Notes: generated by a model not told the origin, from the letters alone. Counted from the stretch's first letter, positions 21,738 through 34,689 are shown. The stretch is DNA of 64,000 nt from Hibiscus mutabilis (GCA_019671005.1 CM033721.1:53388364-53452363); one strand, 5' to 3'. Numbers and translations are program-made.

Positions 21738-22725
21738 TGATAGAGTAGCGCAAATTCGAATAAAGAGAAAAACCAAACAAACCAAAATAAAGAACAAATC
21801 TAAAAATTCAAATTTGCTTATGGTGGTGGCATCAATGGAGGAAGCTTGAATATGTGGAGATGGCGTGATGAATTGATAGTTGTTGTTTTGTCCTCGGCAC
21901 ACTCTTAGACGCAATTATCTAAGCAAGCAACCTCAAGCGGCTCTAACCCACCCTCCTAGATGCAATTACCTAGGCAAGCAAGAGTGTGAAGATGATCTCC
22001 CTCACAAGAACTCAATGATCTTATGTTGAAGATGGCTTCTAGACAAGTTTACCGAACACTTGCAAACTCAAATAATACTAAAATCTCCAAAGAGAACTTT
22101 TTATTAATCAATGAAATCTGAATTACAATGTGGGTGAAGCCTCCTTTATATAGGCCATGAAGAAGTTTTAATCCTACTAAACTTAGGAATTAAATACAAT
22201 AAATAAATGCTAAAATCTAATCTCTTAATTAGATAAGTAACTTCTAATAATAAATAAATGCTAAAAATAAAATCCTAGTCAAATAAATCTGATCCTAATA
22301 GATATTGCAGAATCCTATATTGATTTAAATTACAAACAATCAAATAAAATCTTGAAAATTCGTAATTATCCAAAAATCCCGTATTAATCCCGTATAGGAA
22401 TTTCTGCATGCGCTGTCTTCGCTAAAATAGACGTATCTTGAGATCCAGATGTCCGATTGAGGCGTTTCAAGATGTGTTGGAAAGCTAATTTGCAGCCGGG
22501 CAAGTTCTAAGAAGACATGTTGACCCATAAATGCCTGGATCCCATCCAAAAATTCGTCGCAAGTTAGCTGACTTTCCAGACTTCACAAACAGATTCAGTT
22601 TCTTGTCCAAGATGCATCGTTTTTGACCTCCTATGCGTGCATTGTTTTGGCCATTATTGTTTGCATCGAACAAATTCAGCTTTTTTTCCAATATGAGTAA
22701 TTTAACCCCGCTCATGCATGTATCA
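21738..22725 (-). repeat. 5' LTR of B2
   Basis: It is bounded by TGATAGAGTAGCGCAAATTC and CATGCATGTATCA and is 988 bases long. It resembles the solo LTR 8403-9271 more than the B1 LTRs (AAATTCGAATAAAG after the edge), so at least two subtypes of this LTR family are present. The TATA box TATATAAAGG is at 22143-22152 on the minus strand. Confidence 0.9.
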
Positions 22726-24075
22726 GATTAGAACCCACGGTAGAGGTAATGTCGAGTTTGGTGTTAGTATCCATAAACTTGTAGTATGGCACGACCAAAC
22801 TTCTTGATTTGGAACTCATTTGTGCAAATAAGCATATACGGGTGTTGTCGCCAAGTGCTTCACCTTGGAACATGCCTATGTTGGCATAGCAAAGAGTGGC
22901 GATGTTGGATGTTGTGAACCAAAGCGTAACGATGATGGACGATGATCGGTTTCCTCGGGGTTGTCAATCTTGAAATTGGTTGAAGTGTTCTGAGGTTTCT
23001 GTATGATTGTTCAGAATTTGAGTATCAAAAGTTGGAGGTTAAAGAGATGTCATTATGAAGATTTACTTCAATGTAATGATTGGACTTTAAGGGCAAGTCG
23101 TGAAGTGGTTTGGACTGATGTGTACATAGTAATAATCTTGAGTTTGATGATTCGAGTGTTTGCTCTACCGAGTTCTTGAGATGGACTGTCTACATGTATG
23201 GTAAAACAAGGAGAATGTTATCAGAGTAGCGCGACGAAAACATGGGTTATTGGCTATGGTTACGTGGAACTAGGATTCTTATGTGGTAATAGATCTTGTG
23301 GGAAGGACCGTTGGAAAATCCTTGAGGGCTTGTTAGTGTTTCAGTAAAACTAGTTGTTGGGGTTAAGTGGTTGGTTGGAAAAGAATTGTTTGGACTTTCG
23401 AGGACAGTTGGGTGAGTGTTGATCTCTAGTAAGAGTTTGAAAGCGGCATCGACTTTTGGTTGGGAACAAGTGACTTGAGTAGTGAAATTGTATGATCATG
23501 AGTTAGCTTACGTTCGATCTGTGGTGAGATTCTAGTTAAGTGAAGTACTAAGCTCCGTCTTGGATGGTCAAGCCAGGAAGAAAGGTTGTTAATTCAAGAT
23601 AGACTGACGGTAAAGTTTGAATGTCAAAGTTTCGCATGTTTTTGAAACGTTTGGACATGTTGTTAACATTAGGCGAAGAAGTGCTTCTAGTGGTATATCT
23701 TGGAAGGGATGTCGCGTGCTGGTCACCAATGAGGTTTGTATTCAAGAGTTTTAAACCATGGGTGATGGTAGAAAAGATTGTTAAGCAAGGTGAAACTCAT
23801 CTGAAGTGAGCTTCTTGAGTGGGTGTTTGAACAGTATCGTTTGAGTTCATCCTATTTTGTTTGGTTTTAGGACGATGTGAATGTTGTTCAGTTGTTGGGA
23901 GTGAATCGTTGGGGATGCATGAGAGGGGAGTTGAGGAGTCCAGGGTTATAGACTTTGGCTAAGGGATTTTAGTAAAGAAACTTCGGTTTTGAGGTGAACA
24001 ATTGTGATGTTGGGCAAAGGTTGGTGTTGAGATAGTTGCATCTCCTCCCTTCGTTTAATTTTGAGGATGAAAAGT
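22726..24075 (+). other. 3' non-coding region of element E
   Basis: About 1.35 kb without a credible ORF. It lies between B2 and a new LTR edge. Its end reads TTAATTTTGAGGATGAAAAG, the decayed form of the phrase 'AATTTTGAGGACGAAAT' that stands before the 3' LTR in Del/Tekay elements, so this is probably the 3' part of E. All of pol is missing between the gag at 19565 and this stretch. The possible ORFs at 23548-23809 show no recognisable domain. Confidence 0.48.
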
Positions 24076-25089
24076 TTTAACGACCCAAATTTTTAGTCAA
24101 CAAGCGGGCATTAACTCAGGTTATGGACCTTCGTGTTGGATTGAATAACCAGACCTCTTGGGCTGAATTTGGGCCTCAATTGAGGAGAAATGGATTGTTG
24201 GGCTTGGGTAGTGACCTTTTGTAATAAGGTTGAAAATGGAGGGGTTTAAGTTATGATTTTACCCTTGTGAAGGTTAAGGGCTGATCACCCATGTGGAGTT
24301 GTTGGTCTTCACGTGATATTTTAAATTTGGGAGACAATGAAGCTTTTGGTGAGATCACTCTTTTCCCTTTTCTTTACCATCTTCTTTTATCCTTCCTCTC
24401 CCAACCCCATGGATATCAAAGCTTAAAGGTTTCAGCTTTCAACCTTATTTCTTCCATCCAAGTCTCAAGATTCAAGTATGATGATATACACCTCTCAAGC
24501 TTCAGGCAAAGGTCATTCATAAAGAAAATGTGTATGGGTTTCATTAATGGGTTTTTAGTGTTTTAAAGCTTGAGGAGTGTGTTATATTGATTTTCAATAA
24601 TGAAAATTCATAGTGGAACCTTCCTAAATCCTTGGTTCAAGTTTTAATTCTATTTCCATGGCTTTATGGCAAGGAAGGGTGAGTGGAAGCTTCTTCAAGC
24701 TTAGATTAAGAGGAGAAGTTTAAAGGAGTTCGTGTGAAAGCTTAAATTCGGGTTTTGCTTGCTAAAGGTCAGTACATCTCTGACTCCTACTCTTCTTGAA
24801 GATCATAAAATGATTGCTTTGCTTGATGTTATGGTTTATTGTTTATATGTTAGGTGTTTCGTAGCTTAGAGCCTTTAATGGTGGATTTCAGATTAGTTGT
24901 TAGTAACACGTAAAAATAGTAGTAAACCACCCTAGTTAACTCCCATAAGTTGTAGGTTTAGATTAACGGGTTAAAGGTTGCATTTTAGAGGCTTGGGAGT
25001 TGATTTCCCGAGCCTTAGAAGCCATTTCTGGGCTTTGGTATTGGTAAGCAAAGAGCTCATACCAATACCCTGTATTATTTTTTATAAAC

Positions 25090-25430
25090 ATAGGAAAAGT
25101 TTAAAAGGCGTATCAGTACGCCTAAGGTGGGTATTAGTACCCGATGTTCCATCAAAATTCTAGTAGCAAAAAATAGTATTGGTACACTTGGGAAGTATTA
25201 GTACATGAAGGGTATCAATACACGAGGTTCGTGTATCGATACGGGGTCAATAGTCAACCTTTCTTGGTGAAGAACAAGTATCGGTACGATTGGGCATGTA
25301 TCGGTATGCGTAGGCTAAATGGATTTTTAGTAGCCATTTTGGGTATCAATACACATATAGGCGTATCGGTACCCTAGTTGATTTAATAGCAGTATCGATA
25401 CGCGAGATGGGGTATCGGTACTCCCTGAGC
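25090..25430. repeat. cluster of GTATCGGTAC-like palindromes in LTR E
   Basis: At least ten words of the form GTATYRRTAC occur, for example GTATCAGTAC, GTATTAGTAC, GTATTGGTAC, GTATCAATAC, GTATCGATAC and GTATCGGTAC. They are often paired, with a G/C-rich link such as GCCTAAGG between them. Confidence 0.75.
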
Positions 25431-25769
25431 AATCTGCCTAGAAAATATGAAGTCGAGTTTGAGGGGCAATTAATTCGAAGACTAAATCCTGATGGGCTTC
25501 TAAGGTAGTAAAATGAATTATAAAATTGAGAAACTTAGGTTTAACCCTCATGGATAAGAATAACGTGTAATAACTTAGTAAATGATGACTCGATGTAATT
25601 GTGATGATCAGCGTTATGCCTTGGGGCATTTGTTAATGGCTTGGCTTGGTGCCACTTACCTCTTGGTGAGGTGTATCAATGCTCGGGGAGCATGTGTTTT
25701 ATGTTGTGGTAAAGGATTCTGGATGTCCTAGACTCAGTATTTCGGTACTTATATAAGGGGATGTGTACT

Positions 25770-26055
25770 TCGGGCTGAGTGATCAAGTACATCTAATGTG
25801 GCCACGGGCTGAGTGATCTGGGTGCGGTTAGAAACCTATATATGGCTATGGTGATCTGGATAAGGTAATAAACTCGATAGGTTGAGTGAGCTCGAGTAAC
25901 CTGATTGGCTGAGTGACCTTAGGTAAAGACTACTTGTGGCTAATGTGATACAAGTATGTCTAGGACGTATACGTGGCTATGGTGATCCAGATATAGTCCA
26001 CTGACCCAACAGTTGTGTGAACATAGGTAACCCAATGGTTGTGTGAGCACGGGTA
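25770..26055 (+). repeat. degenerate tandem array GGCTGAGTGATC in LTR E
   Basis: About nine units of roughly 30-38 bases, each with a core like GGCTGAGTGATC, GGCTATGGTGATC, GGCTAATGTGATAC or GGTTGTGTGAGC. Two more units stand after LTR L (near 27860 and 27900), so L landed inside the array. Confidence 0.72.
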
Positions 26056-26090
26056 AAGTAGGGCTTCATTGGCCATTATGTGGATGATGT

Positions 26091-26276
26091 ATGGATGTTG
26101 ATATGAACGTCAATGGCAAAGACCCAGAGAAGTACCCAGGTGGCCCCATTACTCGAGCAAGGGCCAAGGAGTTCCAAGCAGCCATGGAAAATATGTTTAC
26201 ATCAAGCTTGGGACGTGAGAAAGAAGAAATAATAAGGGAGGAACACTTTACTTTGCTTATGCATGAATTTGCATGA
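26091..26276 (+). pseudogene. Pol C-terminal tail encoded in LTR L (61 aa)
   Basis: It contains YPGGPITRARAKEFQAAM, the counterpart of FPLGPITRAKSK in D. This is the C-terminal tail of integrase-type Pol of CRM-like chromoviruses. In an intact element the pol frame would run into the 3' LTR and end here. With the internal domain gone, it is only an orphan fragment without its own start signal. The first Met is arbitrary. Confidence 0.62.
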
Positions 26277-27267
26277 GTATTTAAAGTTTGCATAACATTC
26301 ATTGCATTCAATAAACATGTTGTTCATTAAAGCATGCGTTGCATTTAAACATGTAGTTCATTTAGTTATACACTTCATTTAACTAAGTAGTTCATTGATT
26401 AAACTAGTTCATTGAATAAAGTTAGTTCATTAATTAAACTAGTTCATTCATCAAACTAGCTCATTTATTAAACTAACTCTTAATTGTTTACATGCATGTT
26501 TTCAATTAAAGATTGAATAAAGTTTACCTTTGTGTCTAGGTGCATGAGGGAAGATGAACGGTTTTACCAGATGCAAGAATATCAGCAGAATGTCTTCCAA
26601 TTCTGGATGCGATACAGACGTGTTTGGATCCAGAAATCAATTGGACGTTATTCCTCCATCTCTTAGCTTTCCAATGCCTTTTGAATCACCTCAATCCGAT
26701 ATCGGGAGCTTGAGATACGAATGATTTACTGAAGACAGTGCAGGCTGAAATTTTTATTACGGGAATTTTATGCATGGATGATTTGAATGAATTTGAGCCA
26801 AGGAAGAGTTCTTTCATCTTCTACCAAGAGACAAGCAATTGATGGCCATCTTAATTCAGCAAATTCAAGGCATTCAAGGTTGATGTTATCACCATTCTCA
26901 AGTGGGGGTTTCAAAATTCATTGAGGAGACATGAAATGAAGGCTGGATGAAACTCACCTTTTATGACATTCAAGTCATATTAATCAGCTTGGAAGATGAA
27001 GAGTTGCACTTAAACTGGACAGCAAGGATGTCTACATTCATCCTTGTCCACATTCATCCCCTTTCTCTTCATATGATAGCAAAACAAGGCAGCCCAAGAG
27101 TCCTTCTTAATTTGGACGAAAATATGACTAAATTCAACCTCAATTTGTCTAAACTAATCAGCTTTGAAGATGAGAAGAAAGGACAAAGCATTCATGTGTA
27201 TTCAAGTGCATTAAGATGAGCATTCATCTTTCTTGTAACACCTTTTCATATTCTGCCTACTTCTACT

Positions 27268-27277
27268 ATAAATAGGC
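27268..27277 (+). promoter_or_regulatory. TATA box of LTR L
   Basis: CTATAAATAGGC is followed about 20 bases later by ATCATTGTAAGACACA, the same arrangement as CTATAAAAGG then ATCATTGTAAGACATA in D's 3' LTR. This is the likely transcription start region. Confidence 0.55.
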
Positions 27278-27914
27278 ATCTTTAGGATCATTGTAAGACA
27301 CACTTCGAATATATAAAACATCTTTGAAAGATTGCTTTCATTCTTGTTCTCTTGTGGAACTTTATCGGCTTCAAGTTAGTCTTGTAGTCTTCATCCATTT
27401 CCCTTTTGTTATAGCGTTGGTTCCTAGCTCATCTATAGCTAGTGGGTCACGTTCCATATCCTACCACTTCATTTCCACTTTATTATATTGCTGGTTCCTA
27501 ACTCTTTATAGTTAGGGGGTCACAATCCATCCTTTGAATTTCTTCATCTTAACGCCAACACCCCATCATCTTCACCTACATTTTCATCTTTTATTTTTTT
27601 TCCTTCCATAATCACAACTATCACTCTTCCTACACCCCTTCTACATATCTTTCATCCCATTATTTCTATTTCTTATTTATCTATTTCTACTTACATTATT
27701 GTTTGAGTAATTTCAGAATACATTCAAAGCACTGCAGAGTTCTTACTAGAATCACGATCGGGCATTCACATATATGATTCAAAACTCATAGTCGAGATCA
27801 TATCAGATGTATTTATGTATGTTGTGTGGTTGCTATAGATTGATAGCTTATGCACCCTATGGCTGAGTGATCGGGGTATTGGCATATATTAACTTGATGG
27901 GTTGTGTGAGCTCG

Positions 27915-30900
27915 TGTAACATCCTAAACCCGGCTTAATAATAAACCAACTCTAGAACGTTAAAAACAGAACAAATGACTAAATTGTCTTACAAGTTAGT
28001 ACTCGATTGACCCAAAATGGGCAACTTGTTTTCCAAGCTAAAACATAAGTAAACCTCTAAACTGAGCATTTAGGTAACTCAAGGAAGAAGGACATATAAA
28101 TTGTTAATTTAAGGATGTGTTGAAAGCAAACAAGATTAATTAATCCAGGTGATCAAAATTAAAAACTTTTTCAAAACAAAACGAGTCAGGTTAACAAGGT
28201 TTCTTAACATCAATCATATAATCTTAATTATGACATACCATCGATTGAATTCCTATATCTTACCAACGAAGTCATTTGCACTAAAATAAAACCCTTTTTA
28301 TATATATCGAGCATGGATTTAGTACATAGTTTATCCAACCATTGTATTCTATCAAAAGAATGCTTCAACAACAAAGAAAAATTACATCAATTTGGAACTC
28401 AATTTCTTTATAGTACAATTATGGTGTAGTCCATTAGGGATCCTAATTTCTTGGTTTAACTATCCTTTATAATAAATATCTTTTAATTTAAGTTCGTGTC
28501 AAAAGAAATCCCTATTTGTCCATCCTTGTACAAGAGTTGTGATCAGGACTTGAAGGGTTCGAGTGGATTCACTTAGTATGCAATTCGGCCAATTCCAAAT
28601 TATAAGAGTCGTGTCACTATAAACAATCATATATTACCAATAATGCATTCTTTTATGCTCCAAATACTAAAATCATGATTTCTTGATAAAATTAATTTTC
28701 CACTGATTGCTAACCATCTATTAACCACAAGACATATAATCATATACACATACTATATCAAGTGATTCATTAAGCACTACATCAAGTCATGATCACATAA
28801 ACATATAAGCAATCTTTAATTATAAAAGGGGGGGCTCATTCTAACAAGCATCTATATGTTTAACAAGCTTACAAGGCCTATACATTTAGTGATCATTCGA
28901 ACATTAAGCTAAAATAGTCTATCTGGCAAACAATCATTCTAACATCATTCTAGTATCTTACTCATCAAGCTACCATTCGAATACCAAACATTAAAACTCA
29001 ATGTTTGGCAAACAAGCAACCACAAACAAGAATCATAACACGCCGTAAACATAGGGTATTGGTTACTTAACACTTATACATATACTTCATCAAAAGAGCA
29101 TCTCAGTGCATTATGCATAATTTAATAGATATGTGCCACCAACTAGGAGTTTCTTAAGGATAGCATACACAAAACACAGAATTGTGGAAGGTGACTTGCA
29201 ACCTCTGATCACGATCGAACACAAAGCCTCTAAATAACCTGCAATGCATGATAATTTATGCATTAGGCTTATATAGCCTAATTGAGGTAGTGACTACAAA
29301 ATAGCAAGCATAATGTCCATGATATAAAAATAGAAATCCAAAAAAAGATTCAAGCATATAGTTACACTAGGATTTTATATTTTACTATTGGCTTAAACAT
29401 GGCTTTATTATTAGAAGCTTAATCGGAGTTTATACTCTTTCGAGTCTCATTCAAATTTTCTTCAAAGATTAAGATGAGTTCTGATAGAGTAGCGCAATCT
29501 TGGATTTGGAAGCCTTCAATCAAGTTGTTGCAAGAACTAGGAGCTCTAGACTCAATCAAGAAAGTTTGGGCAGATCAGAAAATTCACGAGAAAAGAGAAG
29601 GATTTTCTTGAATTTTTCAGATTCAAGGCTGGAAATTTAAAGAAAGAAAGACGAGATGAAGGATTAGATGATAAGAACTAAGAATATAAATAAAAAGATT
29701 ACGAAGAAGATAGGTAAAACAAATCTGAAAATTCCAGCTTTGTTTATGGAATTATGGAAGATGGCGTGAAGGTTGAAGATGAAGATGGCTTGTGAATTGT
29801 TGATGTTGTTTTGTCCTCGGCACCCTCTTAGACTCAATATCTAAGCAAGCAACCTCAAGTGGCTCTAACCCACCCTCCTAGATGCAATTATCTAGGCAAG
29901 CAAGAGTGTGAAAATGATCTCCATTACAAGAACTTGACGAACTTACGTTGAAGAAGACTTCTGATACGAAAAATAACAAGGCAAATCTATCTACCTTGAA
30001 AATAAAATGGCCCATGGCCAAAGGTTTTTGCAACTTATAAATTCATGATGTTGTTCTTATTAGTGAAGCAAATATGCCTTTAAATAGGCTACAAATGAAG
30101 AGTTCAACTTAAATTAGGAAAAGTAAAGATAATAATAAAATAAATAAACATATTTTATCTAACCTAAAAAACTAATAAATAAATAAAAAATCTAATCCTA
30201 AATCATCTAAATATCTTCATAAAGAATCGTAGATTAAATTTAAGTACAAATAATCAATACAATTATTGAAAATTCGTAATAAATAATATTTCCCGTGATA
30301 AAATCGTATAGAGATTTCTGCTCGCACAGTCTTCACTAAAATGGACATAACTTGAGATCCCGATGTCGGATTGATGCGTTTCAAGATGCGTTGGAAAACT
30401 AAGAGACAGATGAATATGTTTGAAGAAGACATGTAGACTCAGAAGTGCCCGGATCCCATCCGAAAATTCGATGCAAGTTGGCTGAAATTCTAGACTTATA
30501 AAACAGCTTCAACTCTTTGGCTACAATGCATCATTTTAGCCCCCCATACATCTATCAAGTTCATTCAAATTTATCAAACTTATCAAAGTTCATGGTTTAT
30601 CTTATCATAGCATTGCTTATCAGAGATCATAATAAGGCTTATATGATTTTCCTTTTTAGGCTTAGTATATGAGTTCGTATCTTTTAGAACATTTGCCTTG
30701 GATCACATTTGGGCATGGAAAGTATCAGTTTGAGTTTGACCGTATTGGTCCGAGTTACACATAGCTCAAAGCACATAGCAATGGCTAGTGCTAGAAACAT
30801 ATCAATCCTAACTTCTCAACTATCCAACCAACTGTCGCCAATCTCCGTAACATCTCCCCCGTACCTCCTACTATCACCAATATATCACATATATAAAGGG

Positions 30901-31478
30901 GCATCCCCGAGTCGTAGCTCATGGATCATAGTCCTAGAAATATACACCTATGCACCATGCCAAACTGTCCAAGGTCTTCCATTTCTTAGGCAACTTAAGT
31001 ATTTTATACTTTGAAGTTAGGAGGTATCTTATTTCACAAGTAAACTTATTTATTTCCTTTCTTAGTATCTTATCACAAAAGATAAGCTTTTAGCTCCTTA
31101 GAGTGTGAATTCTTATACTTTAAGATTGATGTTGTTTCTTATATTTTATGCTTTCAAGGATTAAGGGTCATTACCAATTCAAGGCGGAGCTCATACATAA
31201 ATATACTTCAATTCTATAATCAGTAAACATCATAAGAAAGCATACAATGCATTCATGATGCACATGTAATGCATACCTGAACCATGAGACTTCAATGTCA
31301 TGTATGTGACCACAAAATTCTAGATGCTCTATGTGAGCTTATGCAAAATGATCATGTGTGATCCATACTTTAACATTTAATATAACAATTCAATAGAAGT
31401 AAAGATCGAAGTGACTCTGTGTCACTCGAAACAAATGAAACTACACTCACCTCTTATCCCAAAGTTACGGGATACCTG
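27915..31478 (-). repeat. LTR J (F/H/K group), interrupted by a solo LTR and by element F
   Basis: The left edge TGTAACATCCTAAACCCGG is almost the same as the left edge of LTR F (31479, TGTAACATCCTAAACCGGG). Near 30820-30910 it has the CAACTGTCGCCAA and CTCCTACTATCACCA phrases of this group. Just before F the sequence ACTCACCTCTTATCCC and TACGGGATACCTG matches, on the other strand, LTR H near 40730. So J is an older LTR in minus orientation into which F inserted; its remaining part should lie to the right of F, outside the window. No gene is visible. Confidence 0.62.
29482..30557 (-). repeat. solo LTR of the CRM-like family, with AGTTC duplication
   Basis: The left edge is TGATAGAGTAGCGCAATCTTG and the right edge CATCTATCA. 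The flanks 29477-29481 and 30558-30562 are both AGTTC, so the insertion is complete as one LTR. Its left 400 bases follow the B1 subtype, and its U3 end is more diverged. A TATA-like sequence (complement of TTTAAATAGG, near 30080) is present on the minus strand. Its location within J shows it is younger than J. Confidence 0.92.
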
Positions 31479-34400
31479 TGTAACATCCTAAACCGGGCCT
31501 AGGAGAACTATGTTTAGAATGTTAACACAAAATAAAGACACTTAACTACGAATCAAAAACATTCATAAAAGGTGATTTTTTTTCTTAGGGCGCAAGAAAT
31601 TGCTTGAATCAACTAACTACATGTATAACATTTTCATACCATCGGTGTTCACAACCAAAAGAAGCTATATCCAAACTAGTATCCTATCCTTATTCCTTTC
31701 AATACCATTTAAAACTTCATTCACAAGTCTACTGAACAATAACAATCATGTAACTACCATTTTAGTATCATGCATGTTCTAGATGTAAAACATGATTAAA
31801 TAGCAAGCCTAACATTCAGCCATATTACCATAAGCAACCACTTAGCTTTACAACCAACCACACCGCTTTACTTAATTAAGTTTTACAAACCCAAAACATC
31901 AATTGTAGACATATATACACTAAAGTGCCACCATCCTAGGAGTTCTTATGAAAGTAACAAAAAATACTCTTTAATGAGGTTGTAACTCGATCAAGTTCTA
32001 AGCAAAAAGTATCTCCAGATAACTAGCCTGTCATGTAGTGAAAGAAAATTATTAAGCACATGCTTAGTGAGCAAGTTTAAAGCTTAGAACATAAACACTT
32101 AATACATGTTATTAGGAATCTTTCACTACCCACACCCTATTTATTTATACGCAAGCAAGGAGTAACAAGGCATTAATGTTATTCAATCAATTACTTTGTA
32201 ATTTCATCTCCACCCATATGTCATGAAAACCAATTCTATTAATTAATCATCTATGTTTATAGTTACCATAAATTGGTAACCACTACTTGATAGCATAAAG
32301 TCAATCTTTCTTTTAGCTATGTATAATTTCCTTCATAATCAAATATTCATTTCTTAACAAACTTTGACTTGGCATTTCATTGATTATGACAAATTTTCTT
32401 ATCATATGGTCATTTGATATAATCTAGGGAATCAAACGTTCATGTGCTTATATTTAACAAAGCAAGGATCCCTATCAATCAATAACATTCATTCATTGTT
32501 TCATATGCTACATTATGATATTAATCCATTAATCTAGTTTCCACAATTTATAAGACTCATCAATTTCTTTTAAATCTTCAATAACCATAGCCTTGTGACT
32601 CGATAGTCTAGTCTAGACACACGAGTCCCCAACCAACTGTCGCCCATAAAACACATGATACTTGCAGTACCAGTCAATCCCTCCTGCTATCGCCAAGTGA
32701 CCACATACACATCCCTTATATTGTTGCCAATTAGGGACTGTCTCGGACCGTAGTCCACCCCGACTCTGAGGTCTACGGACTCTATGCCATGCTAACTATA
32801 TCTACGACTGACTCGAGACCAAGGCTTTACTTTAAACATTATTTTTATTTCAACGCATATACATGATCTTAGCTCCAATCGAAATGCACATCATTGTGCC
32901 ATTACCCCTTTCTTTCAATAGGGTTATATCACACACATTTAGAGACCCTAGTCTCTACCTTTGTATTCGAAGGCCCATGGCCAATCTATTTAAGCTTATC
33001 ATTTATAGCTTCTTTGCATTGAATCAATAGCTTATCATATAATTCAAGCATATATGCTCATTCTTGCATGATTCAATCACTTTCGATTTCATAAATTAGC
33101 AGGTAACATAACATTAACATTTGGCTTATCAAACATCCATAGCCTAGTAATCCATTCAAACTTGAGCATGCTTTTAAATCAATGTCATAAACAAGTATTT
33201 CTCAAGGAAATACTTACCTTGACTCCAAGCTTGTATTAACATAGCATGAGCATAACAAACATTTGATACTTTAAAACATATCAATTAGAAACAAAGCCCG
33301 GAAAGGTTGAAATCCCCTTTCTGAGGCTTTAAACTTTACTCACAGGTTGTTTTCGAGTTATTGACGATCTCAGATCACGACCCCTTTTTGTCTATCAACT
33401 TGTTGATCTACGTTAGTTCTTTTATCTTCAATCTCTTCCCGGTCTAACATTTCTCAATACATACATTCCTATTTGACACATTGAACAATCATTTGAGTTC
33501 ACATCCTAATCAAAATTCTTGTTCATTAACCTCTACCTTAATTCGATCGTCATCAAAGTGTTCACTTATTTCAACATGCATTTTTAATTACTTAATCACA
33601 TTCCACAATATCCAAATACATGTGACCACAATTTAACATGCTATCAAACATCATACCAATTTAATCTCTAAGCCACCCAACTAGCTCGAAACAGGACAAC
33701 TTTAGATTAACCTACATTCATTGGACATAAACAGTCCTTAATCGACATATATCTCCACTAAAACAATCCGATTTACTGCAAATAAAATACAAATATTGGA
33801 TTATTCATTTCTTTGAACAGAACAGTCCATTTCTCACATATAACAGCCCCGATTTCAATTGAATTAAGGCAGAACAGTTTCCTAATCAATATTTTACATA
33901 TATTCAATTTATCATGGCCAATAGTTCACTAAATTACACATTTTTCTGCCCTAATTTTGGAAGCCACATCTTAAATCAACAAAGCTGTCCATTCTAAATA
34001 ATTTCATGACTGAAACATAACTCTCTAATTGCATATTCAATTCATTCGATGTATCCACTACATATGCTAGATTTCAAAACAGCTTAAACATGATTAACAT
34101 TGTTTCTTGGCACAAGAGATGTACTTGCTAGTTTCAATATTATCAAATAATCAAAACAATTCAATAAATCCATGAATCTAACCATCAAATGAAATCTTCT
34201 ACTGTCTCAAAACATCAACCCAATTCATGGTTTCAATTCAAGAATCCATACAATCATTCATTCGAAACAAACAATAAGATTTACAACTACACAAAAATAA
34301 TCAAGCATGCTATTCATTAAGGAAGTAGATTTTACCTCCCTTAAGGTGCCAAGTGAATCTAATTTGGTCAATTCCCCCAACCGTAGCTTAATTTTCATGG

Positions 34401-34661
34401 TTACAAGCTTTCTCACTCATTCTCTCTTTCTAAGTGTGTGTTTCGGTCTAACTCAATGAAGGGGATGACTCTTCCCCTTAGTTGACCGAATGGTCTAAGG
34501 GAATTGGACAAGTGTAATGTCCTTATTATTTGATTTGTTTACCATGTAAACCATGGTCTTTAATAAGTAAACTTTTTGGTCCTTTGTATTTTCACTCACA
34601 TTTCGAGCTTTCTTCAATTTCAATCACACACAATCCTTAGGACTTAATTAGGAGTATTACA
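31479..34661 (-). repeat. 3' LTR of element F (3183 bases)
   Basis: The plus-strand edges are TGTAACATCC on the left and AGTATTACA on the right. The polypurine tract adjoins on the right. It contains ACCAACTGTCGCCCA, CCCTCCTGCTATCGCCAAG and GGACCGTAGTCCACC, shared with H and K. I see nothing that looks like a gene in this 3.2 kb. Confidence 0.85.
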
Positions 34662-34680
34662 ATTCTCTCCCACTCAAAAG
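34662..34680 (-). other. polypurine tract of element F
   Basis: The minus strand reads CTTTTGAGTGGGAGAGAAT and is followed by the LTR start TGTAATAC. The preceding phrase AATTCAAGGACGAATTT is the common signature before this site. Confidence 0.85.
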
Positions 34681-34689
34681 AAATTCGTC

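Larger units (their letters stand above)
19566..22725 (-). mobile_element. element B2: non-autonomous sister of B1 with truncated 3' LTR
   Basis: Right LTR 21738-22725, internal part 20130-21737 and left LTR 19566-20129. The plan is the same as B1: primer site, leader, one protease-like ORF, polypurine tract. The left LTR lacks the first 420 bases seen in the right LTR; the junction has GAAGAAG microhomology with element E. The leader keeps about 80 bases (near 21345-21425) missing in B1 but present in the leader of D, so B2 is closer to the ancestral form. No target duplication can be read because the left edge is lost. It lies inside element E. Confidence 0.87.
26085..27765 (+). repeat. LTR L: diverged relative of the D LTR, probably solo
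   Basis: It begins near TGATGTATGG and carries, in the same place as D's 3' LTR, an ORF for the Pol C-terminal tail. After this comes a stretch alike to the B LTRs (AATCCGATATCGGGAGCTTGAGATAC against the B family's CCGATGTCCGATT and CTTGAGTTCCC). Then follow a TATA box (CTATAAATAG) and the phrase ATCATTGTAAGACACA shared with D's 3' LTR. Edges are approximate because I cannot find a duplication. It has no internal domain, so it is probably a solo LTR. Confidence 0.55.
24076..27914 (+). repeat. LTR of element E, interrupted by L and cut by J
   Basis: It starts TTTAACGACCC, a decayed TGTAACGACCC, just after the polypurine-like stretch. It contains the GTATCGGTAC palindrome cluster and the GGCTGAGTGA array, resembling LTR A on the other strand. 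LTR L is inserted at about 26085-27765. The sequence then resumes with TGGCTGAGTGATCGGGG until LTR J starts at 27915, so the real end of this LTR lies outside the window or is lost. No gene is visible. Confidence 0.65.

Noticed and set aside
24291..24566. ORF of 91 codons in LTR E with a hydrophobic stretch
   Set aside because: Lies in LTR sequence, has no conserved motif, and most of its length is a run of Leu/Phe/Ser typical of T/C-rich DNA.
30709..31014. ORF of 101 codons in LTR J
   Set aside because: Ser/Leu/Ile-rich, inside the tandem-repeat part of an LTR, with no counterpart open in LTRs F, H or K.
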